DNA from: an uncultured bacterium
GTDB lineage: Bacteria > Cyanobacteriota > Vampirovibrionia > Gastranaerophilales > Gastranaerophilaceae
NCBI GenBank assembly: GCA_905216055.1
Contig: CAJMSH010000007.1
Location: 66,351-130,350 of the forward strand
Length of the DNA: 64,000 nt
Direction: 5' to 3'
A program made the translations under genes and the position numbers. Below the pieces are notes generated by a model that was not told the origin of the DNA, ran no database searches, and saw only the letters and a program-made list of their open reading frames with translations. This document shows, one piece after another, positions 16,407 to 25,978 of the stretch (its first letter is position 1; each line of letters begins with the position of its first letter).

Positions 16407-17035
16407 TATTTTTGTTTTCCAAAATTATTTTTTACATAGATTGTATATTTGTCTGCATCAAAGTGTGAGAATGTAATTTTCCCGATTGTTGAAGCTTTGA
16501 AAAGTCCTGCAACGGGAGTGAATTTTACACTTTGAGGATGGAATGAATATTTATGAAAATATTTATCAGTATCATTTAACAACAAAAAATCTTTCTTTTC
16601 CAAAAAATGTTTTTTCACTGTCAATTTTTTATCTTGATTAAATTGAGAAATTTTTATGATTTCCGCATCAGGAAAAATTGCTTGGATTTGCGCATCAGTT
16701 AATTGTTTTTCCTCAAAGTTTTTGCCGTTATAAATTACTTCAAAAAGTTTTAAATCAGCATTATGACAAGATATTAAACGACCTTCAAATAAAAATTCGT
16801 AGTTTGAACCGAGCATTATTTTCTTGTTATTGTATGTGTATATTGAGTAATTCCCTGTTCCTGTTGAGGTGTGTTTGGAAAGTTGAATTTGATTACCGGA
16901 AGCTTTCCCGACCGAAAATGTTTTGTCTTTTGGTGAATATAAAAGTTCAGTATTGGTTAAAATAGGATTCATTTCGCCTGCAAAACAAGATAAACAGGTG
17001 AATAGTGCCATTAAGATTAAAACAGATTTTTTCAT
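16406..17035 (-). CDS. Secreted protein of unknown function
   Basis: A 209-residue protein with a clear signal peptide (MKKSVLILMALFTCLSCFAG, cleavage expected after the Ala-Gly). The mature part is rich in beta-forming residues, Lys and Phe, and shows no repeat or catalytic motif that I recognise. CLSCFAG could also be read as a weak lipobox. AAGGAA precedes the ATG. It is the first gene of a two-gene operon with the small membrane protein. Confidence 0.6.
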   Translation of the reverse strand: MKKSVLILMALFTCLSCFAGEMNPILTNTELLYSPKDKTFSVGKASGNQIQLSKHTSTGTGNYSIYTYNNKKIMLGSNYEFLFEGRLISCHNADLKLFEVIYNGKNFEEKQLTDAQIQAIFPDAEIIKISQFNQDKKLTVKKHFLEKKDFLLLNDTDKYFHKYSFHPQSVKFTPVAGLFKASTIGKITFSHFDADKYTIYVKNNFGKQK

Positions 17036-17122
17036 ATAAATTCCTTACACTTTTGATATTAATATATGAATTTTAAATAAACCAATAAATTTATGCAATA
17101 CCCAAATATTTAAAAATAAAAA

Positions 17123-17239
17123 TAATAAAAAAAAGGAGCCAAACTCTCTGATAAAAATTTTCAAACTGGATTGAAAATCCCTATAGAGGTGATAAAGCTC
17201 CGTTGGAATTAAGAATAGCTGGAAGTATGAAAAAGATTT
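17123..17239 (-). ncRNA. Candidate small RNA with a long terminator stem
   Basis: The stretch 17036-17342 has no gene. On the minus strand, nested stems pair GGAGC/GCTCC (17197-17201 with 17135-17139), AGAG/CTCT, and ATTTTCAA/TTGAAAAT (17157-17164 with 17171-17178). They are followed by a run of eight T and further T-rich sequence at 17123-17134. With the promoter at 17246-17274 the transcript would be about 117 nucleotides. I match it to no Rfam family. Expression and ends are not shown by the sequence. Confidence 0.45.
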
Positions 17240-17245
17240 AATTAT

Positions 17246-17274
17246 ATTAAATCTGTATTTATATGTTTTTGCAA
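17246..17274 (-). promoter_or_regulatory. Possible promoter of the minus-strand small RNA
   Basis: On the minus strand, TTGCAA (17269-17274) and TTTAAT (17246-17251) are 17 bases apart and point toward the hairpin and T-run. Confidence 0.4.
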
Positions 17275-17304
17275 TTACCCGAGAGTGTAGTCTTAAGGAT
17301 TACC

Positions 17305-17333
17305 TTGACATTTGTCTGGATAATCATTAAATA
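17305..17333 (+). promoter_or_regulatory. Promoter immediately before the secreted-protein gene
   Basis: A perfect TTGACA (17305-17310) and TAAATA (17328-17333) are 17 bases apart. The -10 box ends nine bases before the ATG at 17343, so the mRNA would have almost no leader. Confidence 0.65.
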
Positions 17334-17342
17334 CTTTTCTGT

Positions 17343-17876
17343 ATGATTAAATATTTGTTGTTATTTTTTGTAATATTTAACTTTGTAACCCCTGTTTTTC
17401 CAGAAACTCTGTTAACGGGCGGAGTAAATTATAATGTGCAATCTGCGAGAGATGAAATGTTACAAACTCCGATTAAAAAGGTTGATCCTTTTGAGGTTGC
17501 AAAAAATATTAAAGATACTAATAATTTTGACAATTTAAAATATTCATTAAAAGGAAACGTTGAATTAAAAGATAGAGTTTTGGCTTTTTTCTCTGATTCT
17601 ACTTATGCTGTTATGTATAATAACAACAAGTATTATGTTTGGTATTATTCCAAGAATGGTGAACTTATTTATATTGAGAAAAAGGATGGGGTTGAATATC
17701 CTTATAAAGCTTATAAATATACACCTTCGGGGAAATTGGTTAATATGAGTCTTAGACCTTCAAGAGAGGAGACTTTTATTTATTCTCCTGATGGAAAACT
17801 TATTGCACATTGGCTTAGAGATAAGGCGTTTGATGAGTATGGGAATGTGCTTATGACACGAAAGTATTTGGAGTAA
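17343..17876 (+). CDS. Secreted protein with MORN/YD-like beta repeats
   Basis: A 177-residue protein with a signal peptide (MIKYLLLFFVIFNFVTPVFP). The mature region contains repeated strand-turn patterns such as YYSKNGELIYIEK, YTPSGKLVNMS, YSPDGKLIAHW and DEYGNVLMTRKY, which resemble the xxxGxL units of MORN/YD-type repeat proteins. No enzyme motif is seen. No Shine-Dalgarno site precedes the ATG, and the promoter position suggests a leaderless message. Confidence 0.6.
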   Translation: MIKYLLLFFVIFNFVTPVFPETLLTGGVNYNVQSARDEMLQTPIKKVDPFEVAKNIKDTNNFDNLKYSLKGNVELKDRVLAFFSDSTYAVMYNNNKYYVWYYSKNGELIYIEKKDGVEYPYKAYKYTPSGKLVNMSLRPSREETFIYSPDGKLIAHWLRDKAFDEYGNVLMTRKYLE

Positions 17877-17919
17877 TTTTTAATATTTTAAAATTTTTAT
17901 TTTGTGATAAACTTTATTT

Positions 17920-18834
17920 ATGATTTTAATAGGTGAAAATATCCACGTTATTTCAAAATCGGTAAGAGAAGCTCTTACAAATCGTGATGAATATTTTATA
18001 TCTGAGCTTTTAAAAATTCAATCCAATATGGATTATGCTGATTTGAATGTCGGACCTGCAAAGGGAAATTTGCAGGGGATTTTGTCTTGGCTTGTTGAAC
18101 TTGTCGAGAGTAAATCGGATTTGAATATTTCCTTTGATACTTCAAATTTTGAAGAGATGAAAAGCGGGGTTGAAGTATGTAAGCGCAAAATGTTTTTAAA
18201 CAGTACTTCATCAGATGAGCCGAAGTTGAGCAATATGATAGATTTGGCTTTAGAAAATGATTGCAATCTTGTTGCTTTGACATTGAGTAAGGAAACAGGA
18301 ATTCCAAAAACTTCTGACGGACGTTTAGAAATTGCGTTTAATATTTATGAAAAATGTCTTGAAAAAGGTTTTGATAGCGAAAAGATATTTTTCGATCCTC
18401 TTATTTTGCCTGTATGTGTTGATCAGTCACAAGGGGTTGAGGCTTTAAATACTATAAAAATGATTAAGGAAAGCTTTGATCCGCCTGTTAAAACAGTTGT
18501 CGGGCTTTCAAATATATCTAACGGTTGTCCGAAAGAAAGTCGACCTTTAATAAATAGAGTTTATGCTTGTTTGGCATGCGGTGCCGGCTTAGATGCCGCA
18601 ATTATCGATGCTAAAGATGTTGAACTTGTCAGAATTTTGAAAATGATTGATTCAAACAAACCTCAAAATGAGGTTGATAAATTATATATAAGTTTAGCTG
18701 ATATGGTTAAAAACTTTGGGGAATTGGAAGATGTAGATTTTGATGAAAGTTCGAAAGAACAAACGGAAATTATTAAAGCTGCAAAGATTTTGTTAGATAA
18801 AGAAATATATTCCCATAGCTTTACACAAATATAA
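17920..18834 (+). CDS. Methyltetrahydrofolate:corrinoid methyltransferase-like protein (AcsE/DHPS family)
   Basis: A 304-residue TIM-barrel protein of the pterin-binding (dihydropteroate synthase-like) family. Features are MILIGENIHV at strand 1, DYADLNVGPAKG at strand 2, NISFDTSN, FLNSTSS, and FFDPLILPVC toward the C-terminal half. The pattern and length fit AcsE, which moves the methyl of CH3-THF to the corrinoid Fe-S protein in the Wood-Ljungdahl pathway, or a MetH/MtrH-type relative. No other Wood-Ljungdahl gene lies nearby, so the acceptor is unknown. There is no Shine-Dalgarno site. Confidence 0.75.
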   Translation: MILIGENIHVISKSVREALTNRDEYFISELLKIQSNMDYADLNVGPAKGNLQGILSWLVELVESKSDLNISFDTSNFEEMKSGVEVCKRKMFLNSTSSDEPKLSNMIDLALENDCNLVALTLSKETGIPKTSDGRLEIAFNIYEKCLEKGFDSEKIFFDPLILPVCVDQSQGVEALNTIKMIKESFDPPVKTVVGLSNISNGCPKESRPLINRVYACLACGAGLDAAIIDAKDVELVRILKMIDSNKPQNEVDKLYISLADMVKNFGELEDVDFDESSKEQTEIIKAAKILLDKEIYSHSFTQI

Positions 18835-18896
18835 TTTACGTATATAATATTATTAATGGTATGAAACAGGTGTAAATGGTTTAAAAGGAGAGTAAG

Positions 18897-20948
18897 ATTA
18901 TTAATAAGAAGTTGATATTTTCGGCATTGTTATCTCTGGTTTTGACAGGCGCTCAAGTTAATGCAATGACTCCTGAGGTAAATTCTTTGTATCAGCAGGC
19001 ATGTTCCGCTGAATATAAAGAGGATTACAAAACCGCAGTTGATAAATTGTTACAAGCTTTAAATTTATCAAGCAATGATGTAATGATTTATACAAAACTT
19101 GCAGGTGTGTATAGTGAGATGGGTGAATATGATAAGGCCCTTCAAACATATTCAAAAGTAATAGAATTAAAACCTTCTGACGGGTATATTTATTTGAGTG
19201 TCGGAAGTATTTATGAAAATCAGGGTAAATACCAAGATGCTTTGAATGCTTATAACAAAGTTGCTGAAATGTGTCCGGAATATCTCTATAATTATTTAAA
19301 CATTGCGAATGTTCAATATCAATTAAGAGATTATAAATCTGCAATTGAAAATTATAATAAATTTCTTTCAACTTATTCCCAGCATGTTGAGGCAAGAGAA
19401 AATCTTGCTGGTTCTTATATGAATAGCGGTGATTTTACAAATGCTGTAAATGAGTATGAAAATTTATACAGACGTAACCCTGTTGCATTTAAAAATTTTG
19501 CAAATTATGGACAAGCTTTATTTCAGGTAAAAGATTATCAAAAGGCCTCAGAGTTTTTGGAAAAAGCTGTTGAAGCAAATCCTGAAAATACATCAGCTCA
19601 TGTAAGTTTGGCTCTTGCATATCAAGAGTTAGAGAAAAATGATCAAGCACTTGCTCAGTATGATATTGTTTTTAGGCAGCAACCAGCTTTAAATTCTATC
19701 CGTTTTGATTATGCTAACTTGCTTGCGGATATGGGGCAAGATGAAGCTGCTATTGCAAATTATAAAATTTATATTACAAATTATCCCAACGATGCAAGAG
19801 CTTATCAAAATATCGGTGTTGTTTATAAACGTATGAACAAGCTTGATGATACTATTGCAAACTATGAAAAAGCTATTGCTCTTCAAAAAGATAAAAAAGA
19901 TATTACCCTTGTTGAAGATTTGGCTCAATGTTATCATTTGAAAAAAGATTATTCAAATGCTTTGAAATATTATGATGAGGTTTTGGCAGTAAATAATAAC
20001 GATTATGATGTAAAATATAACAAAGCTCTTGTTTTGCACGCAATGAATGATTATAATGATGCAATTGCTATTTATACAGAGCTTTTGAAAGAAAAATCAA
20101 ATTCTAATGTTCAAAATAATTTGATATCAGCATTGGTATCACAAGGGGATAAGTATCTGCAAGAAAAAAATTATTCCCTTGCAACAGAAACTTTTGAACG
20201 TGCAATTCAATCAGGTGCAAAAGACGGTTCTGTATATATTGGATTGGCAAGGTCTTACAGAGCTTGTGACTTAAATGACAGAGCTGCTGAAAATTATGAA
20301 AAAGCTATATCTTTATCTCCTCAAAATAGTGAGTACAGTAAAGAATATACAGAATTTATCGCATCTGTAAATAAACCTGCAAATGTCCAACAAAGTGCTG
20401 AAGGCGCAGCTTTATCAGAAGGCGGAATAAAAGAAATTTCTCTTTCTATGGATGATGCTAAACAATCAGATATTTCTGATACTGAACAAAATAAAAAGTT
20501 AATCGCTGCAGGTGATGCAAGCTTTAAGAAAGATAATTTTGATGATGCTGTAAAAAATTATCAAGCTGCATTGAAAATCAATCCGTCAGATGAAGTTACA
20601 CTTTTGAAAATTGGAAACATTTATTATAATGCAAAACAAGATAACAAAAACGCAATAAGTTTCTATAAGAAATCAATTATTGTAAATCCGAATTATACTG
20701 ACGGTTGGTTCAACCTCGGACTTGTGTATGCAAATGAAAATAACAATAATAAAGCAAAAGAATGTTTCCACCGTGTAATAACATTAAATCCTAATTACGG
20801 ATACGCATACTACGCTCTTGGTCTTGCTTATGAAGAAGACGGAAATAAAAAAGAGGCTCTTAACAATTACAAAATCTTCTTAACTCACAATAAAGATGCT
20901 GCAGTAGCAAAGAGCGTACAAGATAAAATTAAAAATCTCGAAAAATGA
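18897..20948 (+). CDS. Secreted tetratricopeptide-repeat protein, likely ATT start
   Basis: A TPR protein of about 683 residues. Many 34-residue units are seen, for example AIENYNKFLSTYSQHVEARENLAGSY-type helices, in two blocks split by a low-complexity linker near residues 490-530. Starting at ATT (18897) gives the signal peptide INKKLIFSALLSLVLTGAQVNA after Met, with AAGGAG six bases upstream. A TTG at 18912 lies 22 bases from that site and removes the basic N-region. The stop overlaps the lipoprotein start (ATGA). It probably scaffolds protein complexes outside the inner membrane. Confidence 0.8.
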   Translation: MINKKLIFSALLSLVLTGAQVNAMTPEVNSLYQQACSAEYKEDYKTAVDKLLQALNLSSNDVMIYTKLAGVYSEMGEYDKALQTYSKVIELKPSDGYIYLSVGSIYENQGKYQDALNAYNKVAEMCPEYLYNYLNIANVQYQLRDYKSAIENYNKFLSTYSQHVEARENLAGSYMNSGDFTNAVNEYENLYRRNPVAFKNFANYGQALFQVKDYQKASEFLEKAVEANPENTSAHVSLALAYQELEKNDQALAQYDIVFRQQPALNSIRFDYANLLADMGQDEAAIANYKIYITNYPNDARAYQNIGVVYKRMNKLDDTIANYEKAIALQKDKKDITLVEDLAQCYHLKKDYSNALKYYDEVLAVNNNDYDVKYNKALVLHAMNDYNDAIAIYTELLKEKSNSNVQNNLISALVSQGDKYLQEKNYSLATETFERAIQSGAKDGSVYIGLARSYRACDLNDRAAENYEKAISLSPQNSEYSKEYTEFIASVNKPANVQQSAEGAALSEGGIKEISLSMDDAKQSDISDTEQNKKLIAAGDASFKKDNFDDAVKNYQAALKINPSDEVTLLKIGNIYYNAKQDNKNAISFYKKSIIVNPNYTDGWFNLGLVYANENNNNKAKECFHRVITLNPNYGYAYYALGLAYEEDGNKKEALNNYKIFLTHNKDAAVAKSVQDKIKNLEK

Positions 20949-21355
20949 AAAAGATAACATTAATATTTCTTTTGTGTTTAACCCTTTTTACCGCAACAGC
21001 TTGTACGCGGGATAAAGCAGGTATTTTATTTAATACAAAACCGATTACTGAAAAAAATATATATGACTATTCGACGAATTTTCCTGTCGGCTCCAGAATA
21101 TATTATGTTATTTTGATGCCTAAAAAAGTTGAATCAAGATATATTTATATCCAAGTGGTTAAAAAGGATAATGATTACGGCAGACTTGGATATAAACTTA
21201 TGCAGACAAGAAATATTCGTTTGAAAGATGAGGAAGTAAATTATTTTACTGATTATCTCGTGTTGAATGAAAGCGGATATTATTTTATGAAGGTTTATTC
21301 AAAAGACAGACCGCAAAAGGTTCTTGCTGCGGCAGAATTTTATGTTGCAAAATAA
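20945..21355 (+). CDS. Small lipoprotein, unknown function
   Basis: A 136-residue protein with a lipoprotein signal peptide: basic MKK, a hydrophobic stretch, and the lipobox-like TATAC with Cys20. The mature domain has alternating beta-type sequence (SRIYYVILMPKKVESRYIY) and may fold as a small beta-sandwich. The function is unknown. Its ATG overlaps the TPR gene stop, and a retropepsin-like gene follows 42 bases later, so the three proteins probably act together at the envelope. Confidence 0.7.
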   Translation: MKKITLIFLLCLTLFTATACTRDKAGILFNTKPITEKNIYDYSTNFPVGSRIYYVILMPKKVESRYIYIQVVKKDNDYGRLGYKLMQTRNIRLKDEEVNYFTDYLVLNESGYYFMKVYSKDRPQKVLAAAEFYVAK

Positions 21356-21397
21356 TTCGAGTTATATTATACTTTTTCAAAAATCAGGGGAAGATGA

Positions 21398-22549
21398 ATG
21401 GATTTTAAACAATCAATAATAATCAGCTGTATTCTTGTATTAGGAGTTATCGGTGCATTTGTCGGATATTCTATGTATCAGGAAAATATTCAAATGCATA
21501 AAAATTATATTTCAGCTCAAGATGCTTTTCGAAATGCAAATTTACAAGAAGCTGAAAAATTGCTTGAAGGTAATCCTCCTCGTGATATTGCAAAGGATTT
21601 TTATATTTTAAAATATAATGTTCAGATGAATAAAAATGAATTATATCAGGCTGAGCAAACTTGTATGAAGCTTTTAAAATTAAATCCGCAAGATGCTTTT
21701 AGTAATTATTTATTAAGTCTTGTATATTACAATTTGGGTGATAGAGATAATACTGAATTGTATTTGAAAAATGCTGTAAAATATTCTCCTGATAACGTAG
21801 ATTATAAAATTTCTCTGGCAAATTTTTATGCAAATATCGGGAAAGATGATGAAGCGATAAGTTTGTTTTTGGAATTAAAAGATTTAATCCCAGGATATGA
21901 AATAGCTTGGGCAACTATAGCTTCAATTTATGAAAATAAAGGTGATTATAATAATGCTTTAAAATACAGAAAAGAGGCAGCAGAAAAATTCAGTAACAAC
22001 TCTTATGATTTGTATATGCTTGCGTCTTTGTATCAAAAAATCGGTAAAAAAGATTTAGCTGCAGAATATTATGCAAAAACTGCAAAACTTGATATAAATG
22101 GTGCAACTGATGCAAAATCTAAGTATTTTGAAATAACAGGAAAACCTTATCATTCATCATCTCAATTCAAAAGTGAGAGTATTCCGTTTAAAAATCTAAA
22201 CGGGTTAATGCTTGTAAATGTTTCAGTTAATGGATTTCCTGCAAAATTTATAATTGATACAGGTGCAACATCATCTGTTGTATATGGAAATTTTATAAAA
22301 AGCAGACATATTCCTGTAAAAACTAACATCTTTGGAATTTCTCAATCTGCGAACGGAACAAAAACAGTTACTCCTATTGCGAATTTGAATATAAAATTAG
22401 GCAGTTCTGAATTCCGAGATTTGAAAACGTTTATTATGCTGACTGACAATAAAGCTTTTGACGGTATAATAGGAAATGATATTTTAGAAAAAACTGATTA
22501 TTATGTAGATAGACAACGACAAGTAATTACAATAAGAAGTGTGCATTAA
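21398..22549 (+). CDS. Membrane-anchored TPR protein with retropepsin-like aspartic protease domain
   Basis: A 383-residue protein. One membrane helix lies at about residues 7-25. TPR helices occupy residues 30-225. The C-terminal domain carries the clan AA aspartic protease signature FIIDTGATSSVV, with catalytic Asp287, and a later FDGIIGNDIL flap-side motif. Such domains work as dimers; the bacterial relatives belong to the TIGR02281/PF13975 type. The substrate is unknown. GGGGAAG precedes the ATG. Confidence 0.82.
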   Translation: MDFKQSIIISCILVLGVIGAFVGYSMYQENIQMHKNYISAQDAFRNANLQEAEKLLEGNPPRDIAKDFYILKYNVQMNKNELYQAEQTCMKLLKLNPQDAFSNYLLSLVYYNLGDRDNTELYLKNAVKYSPDNVDYKISLANFYANIGKDDEAISLFLELKDLIPGYEIAWATIASIYENKGDYNNALKYRKEAAEKFSNNSYDLYMLASLYQKIGKKDLAAEYYAKTAKLDINGATDAKSKYFEITGKPYHSSSQFKSESIPFKNLNGLMLVNVSVNGFPAKFIIDTGATSSVVYGNFIKSRHIPVKTNIFGISQSANGTKTVTPIANLNIKLGSSEFRDLKTFIMLTDNKAFDGIIGNDILEKTDYYVDRQRQVITIRSVH

Positions 22550-22566
22550 ATTTTATAATTTTATAA

Positions 22567-22595
22567 AAAATAGTGTCTTATAAAGACACTATTTT
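22567..22595. terminator. Bidirectional terminator between retropepsin gene and gyrA
   Basis: The 13-base arms AAAATAGTGTCTT and AAGACACTATTTT are perfectly complementary with a three-base loop, and A/T-runs lie at both ends. Confidence 0.85.
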
Positions 22596-22618
22596 CTATT
22601 TATTTTTGATTAATTTTA

Positions 22619-25183
22619 TTATTCTTCTGAGTTGTTGTTTTCTAACAGGCTTGTTTGCGCAACATTATTTTGAGCATCTTGAGCATCCATAGCTGCTACA
22701 TCTTTTTTAACCTGTTCATCTTCATCAGGATTTAAGATTTTATTTACTGATACAACAGTATCATTTTCAGTTAAGTTTTGAGCTCTTACACCTGTTGCAG
22801 GACGTCCCTGACGAGAGATTGAACCTGCATTTAATCTTGTAACAACTCCGTTTGCAGTTACCATCATAATATCATCAGATTCTTTTACGATAGTCAATGC
22901 AACAAGTTTTGATGAAGTTGATTTGAATTTAGTTGCGATAAGACCTATTCCGCCTCTGTTTTGGCTTCTGAATTCTGATAATTTTGTACGTTTTCCAAAA
23001 CCGTCTGATGTAACAACAAGCAAATCTGCATCGTAATCACGAGGTACAATATCGCAACCTACGATTTCATCACCTGTACGTAATTTCATTGATGTAACAC
23101 CTCTTGCACTTCTGCCTAAAGGTCTTAAATCTTCAATCGGGAAGCGGATTGCCATACCACAAGATGTACCGATGATGATTTCATCTCTTGCAGTTGCAAG
23201 TTTTACCCAATCAAGTTCATCATTTTCTTCCAAACCGATTGCGATAATACCGTTTCTTCTGATATTTGTAAAGTTATCAAGTTCTATACGTTTGATGTAA
23301 CCTTTTTTAGTCAACATAATCAAGTTCAAATCATGTGAGAAGTTGCTTACAGGTACAACTGCCGTAATTCTTTCGTCTTGATCTATCGGCAGAACATTGA
23401 TTATCGGTAATCCTTTTGCCTGACGTCCGCCTTCAGGGAAGTCGTAAACATTCAAGCTGTAAACTGTTCCTTTAGATGAGAAGAATAATACTTTATCATG
23501 CATCATTGCTGTGAAGAAGTGTTGAATATCATCATCTTCTTTTGTTTTAATACCTGATTTGCCGCGAGTTGCACGATTTTGTCTTTCAAATGTGTCTAAA
23601 GAAATACGTTTCAAATATCCTTGGTGAGTAATAAATACTGCCATCGGAGTATTTGGAGTTAAATCTTCGATTGTAACTTCGCCTTGTTCAGGTAAGATTT
23701 GAGTTTTTCTGTCATCGCCGTATTTTTCTTTATCTTCTAAAAGTTCACCTTTGATAATATCAAGGATTTTTTGACGGCTTGCTAAAATTTCTTCGTATTC
23801 AGCGATTTTCTTAACCAATTCATCATATTCAGCCTTAACTTTGTCTTGTTCCAATCCTGTCAATCTTCTTAATTGCATTTCAAGGATTGCGTTTGCCTGA
23901 TCAACATCAAGACCAAATCTGCTCATCAAACCGTTTCTTGCATCATCGGTTGTTTTTGAACTTTTGATAAGTTCAATTACTTCATCAATAGAACCTAGTG
24001 CAATAATCAAACCTGCTAAAATGTGAGCTCTGATTTTAGCTTTTTTCAAGAAGAAAATAGTTCTTCTTGTAACGATTTCAACTCTGTGTTCTACAAATTC
24101 TGATAATACTTCGTACAAGTTCATCAATCTAGGTTGTTTGCCGCATAAAGCAAGCATATTAACCCCGAAAGTTGTAGCAAGTTGAGTGTATTTGAATAAA
24201 TTATTTTTAACAACATCAGGTTTAGCGTCACGTTTAAGTTCAATTACGATACGCATACCTTCTCTGTCAGATTCATCACGAATATCTGAAATCCCTGTGA
24301 TTCTTTGATCTTTAACAAGTTCTGCGATTTTTTCGATTAAAACAGCTTTGTTTACCTGATAAGGAATTTCTGTAACTACTATTGCCGTACGACCTTGACG
24401 ACCGTTACCTCCGGCAATTTCTTCAAAGTTTGCAACGGCTTGCATTTTGATAGAGCCACGACCTGTTTCGTAAGCCTGTTTGATATCGTTTAAGCCTATA
24501 ATGGTTGCTGCTGTCGGGAAATCAGGACCTTTAACGTATTCCATAAGCTCAGATACGGTAATATTAGGATTGTCAATCAAAGCAATTGTACCGTCAACGA
24601 TTTCACAAAGGTTATGAGGTGGAATATTTGTAGCCATACCAACTGCGATACCTGAACAACCGTTTAATAAAAGCATTGGAAGTCTTACTGGTAATACGGA
24701 AGGTTCTTGTAAAGAACCGTCAAAGTTTGGTTCAAATTCAACTGTTTCGCAATCAATATCAGCAAGCATTGATTGCGTAATTTTATGCATTCTGGCCTCA
24801 GTATAACGCATTGCAGCTGCACCGTCACCGTCAACTGAACCGAAGTTACCATGACCGTCTACGGTTAAATAACGAGTAGAGAAATCTTGAGCCATACGAA
24901 CTAATGCTTCATATACGGCAGTATCACCGTGAGGGTGGTATTTACCTAAAACTTCACCAACAATACGCGCACATTTCTTAAACGGTTTGTCAGGAGTCAT
25001 CCCAAGTTCGTTCATCGCATACAAAATACGTCTGTGAACAGGTTTTAGACCGTCACGAACATCCGGTAATGCACGACCTACGATTACACTCATTGCATAA
25101 TCGATATATGAACGTTTCATTTCTTCTCTAATATTTACAGGAACGATTTTCCCATCCGCGAACATATTTTGCTGATTACTCAT
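22619..25183 (-). CDS. gyrA: DNA gyrase subunit A
   Basis: An 854-residue GyrA that cuts and rejoins DNA for negative supercoiling. The catalytic Tyr127 lies in [11 protein letters not shown]. The quinolone-determining region reads [11 protein letters not shown], with Thr at the position of E. coli Ser83 and Glu at Asp87. The C-terminal beta-pinwheel has a [12 protein letters not shown]yrA-box-like element. The ATG at 25183 is chosen because GGGGAGA lies just upstream; an ATG six codons earlier would contain this site. The acidic C-terminal tail is usual. gyrB is not in the window. Confidence 0.95.
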   Translation of the reverse strand: MSNQQNMFADGKIVPVNIREEMKRSYIDYAMSVIVGRALPDVRDGLKPVHRRILYAMNELGMTPDKPFKKCARIVGEVLGKYHPHGDTAVYEALVRMAQDFSTRYLTVDGHGNFGSVDGDGAAAMRYTEARMHKITQSMLADIDCETVEFEPNFDGSLQEPSVLPVRLPMLLLNGCSGIAVGMATNIPPHNLCEIVDGTIALIDNPNITVSELMEYVKGPDFPTAATIIGLNDIKQAYETGRGSIKMQAVANFEEIAGGNGRQGRTAIVVTEIPYQVNKAVLIEKIAELVKDQRITGISDIRDESDREGMRIVIELKRDAKPDVVKNNLFKYTQLATTFGVNMLALCGKQPRLMNLYEVLSEFVEHRVEIVTRRTIFFLKKAKIRAHILAGLIIALGSIDEVIELIKSSKTTDDARNGLMSRFGLDVDQANAILEMQLRRLTGLEQDKVKAEYDELVKKIAEYEEILASRQKILDIIKGELLEDKEKYGDDRKTQILPEQGEVTIEDLTPNTPMAVFITHQGYLKRISLDTFERQNRATRGKSGIKTKEDDDIQHFFTAMMHDKVLFFSSKGTVYSLNVYDFPEGGRQAKGLPIINVLPIDQDERITAVVPVSNFSHDLNLIMLTKKGYIKRIELDNFTNIRRNGIIAIGLEENDELDWVKLATARDEIIIGTSCGMAIRFPIEDLRPLGRSARGVTSMKLRTGDEIVGCDIVPRDYDADLLVVTSDGFGKRTKLSEFRSQNRGGIGLIATKFKSTSSKLVALTIVKESDDIMMVTANGVVTRLNAGSISRQGRPATGVRAQNLTENDTVVSVNKILNPDEDEQVKKDVAAMDAQDAQNNVAQTSLLENNNSEE

Positions 25184-25303
25184 TTTCTCTCCCCAGCTCA
25201 TTTGATTTTCTGTATTACTTGATAATATTGTAACACAAATATAATCTGTGTGCGAATTTAAAATTATTCTTTACATAGAGTTACTATTTTGTTCAATTAT
25301 ATA

Positions 25304-25846
25304 TTAATCAACTTTGTATTTTGGAGCTTCTTTGGTTACAAGTTCCATGTATTTTTTGTTATTCTTTTCTGCAAATTCTATGGCTTTTTTTCGAGCTTCT
25401 TCTTGTCCGCCAAGTTCTGATGAGTAAAATCGTTTTGCATAAGAAAATCGGTCGAGGCCTTTTGTTTTTGCTGGTTTGTAAATCGCTGTATTGTATTCAT
25501 AATATTCTTTATTTTCGGGGAAAGTTAAAAATCCGACTATTGCTGCATCAGGGTATAAAAGAACGGATGCACCCTTTGTTTTTTCTTGAATTTCATGGGC
25601 GTATTGAGCTGAGGCATCTGTCGGATTTGTCAAATTCGGGAAATTGGAAAGTTGAAGTTTCGTGTGCCAATTTCCGATATTTTCATCTTTTAAAAGGTAG
25701 TCGTAATTCTTTATTTCGCTGTCGGGGTTTGATAAATTGTAGGTTTGTTTGTCAAATTTTATTTTGTCAATTTGAGCAAAGGCTGCGCATTGGCATAGAG
25801 TTAATATATTTGCTAAAATAAGAATTTTTTTAAATAAATTTTTCAT
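25304..25846 (-). CDS. Secreted protein of unknown function
   Basis: A 180-residue protein with a signal peptide (FKKILILANILTLCQCAAFA, cleavage after AFA). The mature part is hydrophilic, rich in Lys, Glu and Tyr, and ends in a helical EEARKKAIEFAEKNNKKYM region. No family or active site is recognised. It stands alone between gyrA and the dTDP-rhamnose operon on the opposite strand. Confidence 0.55.
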   Translation of the reverse strand: MKNLFKKILILANILTLCQCAAFAQIDKIKFDKQTYNLSNPDSEIKNYDYLLKDENIGNWHTKLQLSNFPNLTNPTDASAQYAHEIQEKTKGASVLLYPDAAIVGFLTFPENKEYYEYNTAIYKPAKTKGLDRFSYAKRFYSSELGGQEEARKKAIEFAEKNNKKYMELVTKEAPKYKVD

Positions 25847-25926
25847 AAATTATGCAAACCCCTTTCTTGATTTTTGATTGCTAATAAAATTATTTGTTTT
25901 TTATTTGTAAAAATCTATTACCCGTT

Positions 25927-25955
25927 TTGTTAATTAGAGGTATTTATTGTACAAT
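25927..25955 (+). promoter_or_regulatory. Promoter of the dTDP-rhamnose operon
   Basis: TTGTTA (25927-25932) and TACAAT (25950-25955) are separated by 17 bases. The AAGGAGAG site of rfbC follows. Confidence 0.6.
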
Positions 25956-25978
25956 TTATTTATAAGGAGAGTAAAATT

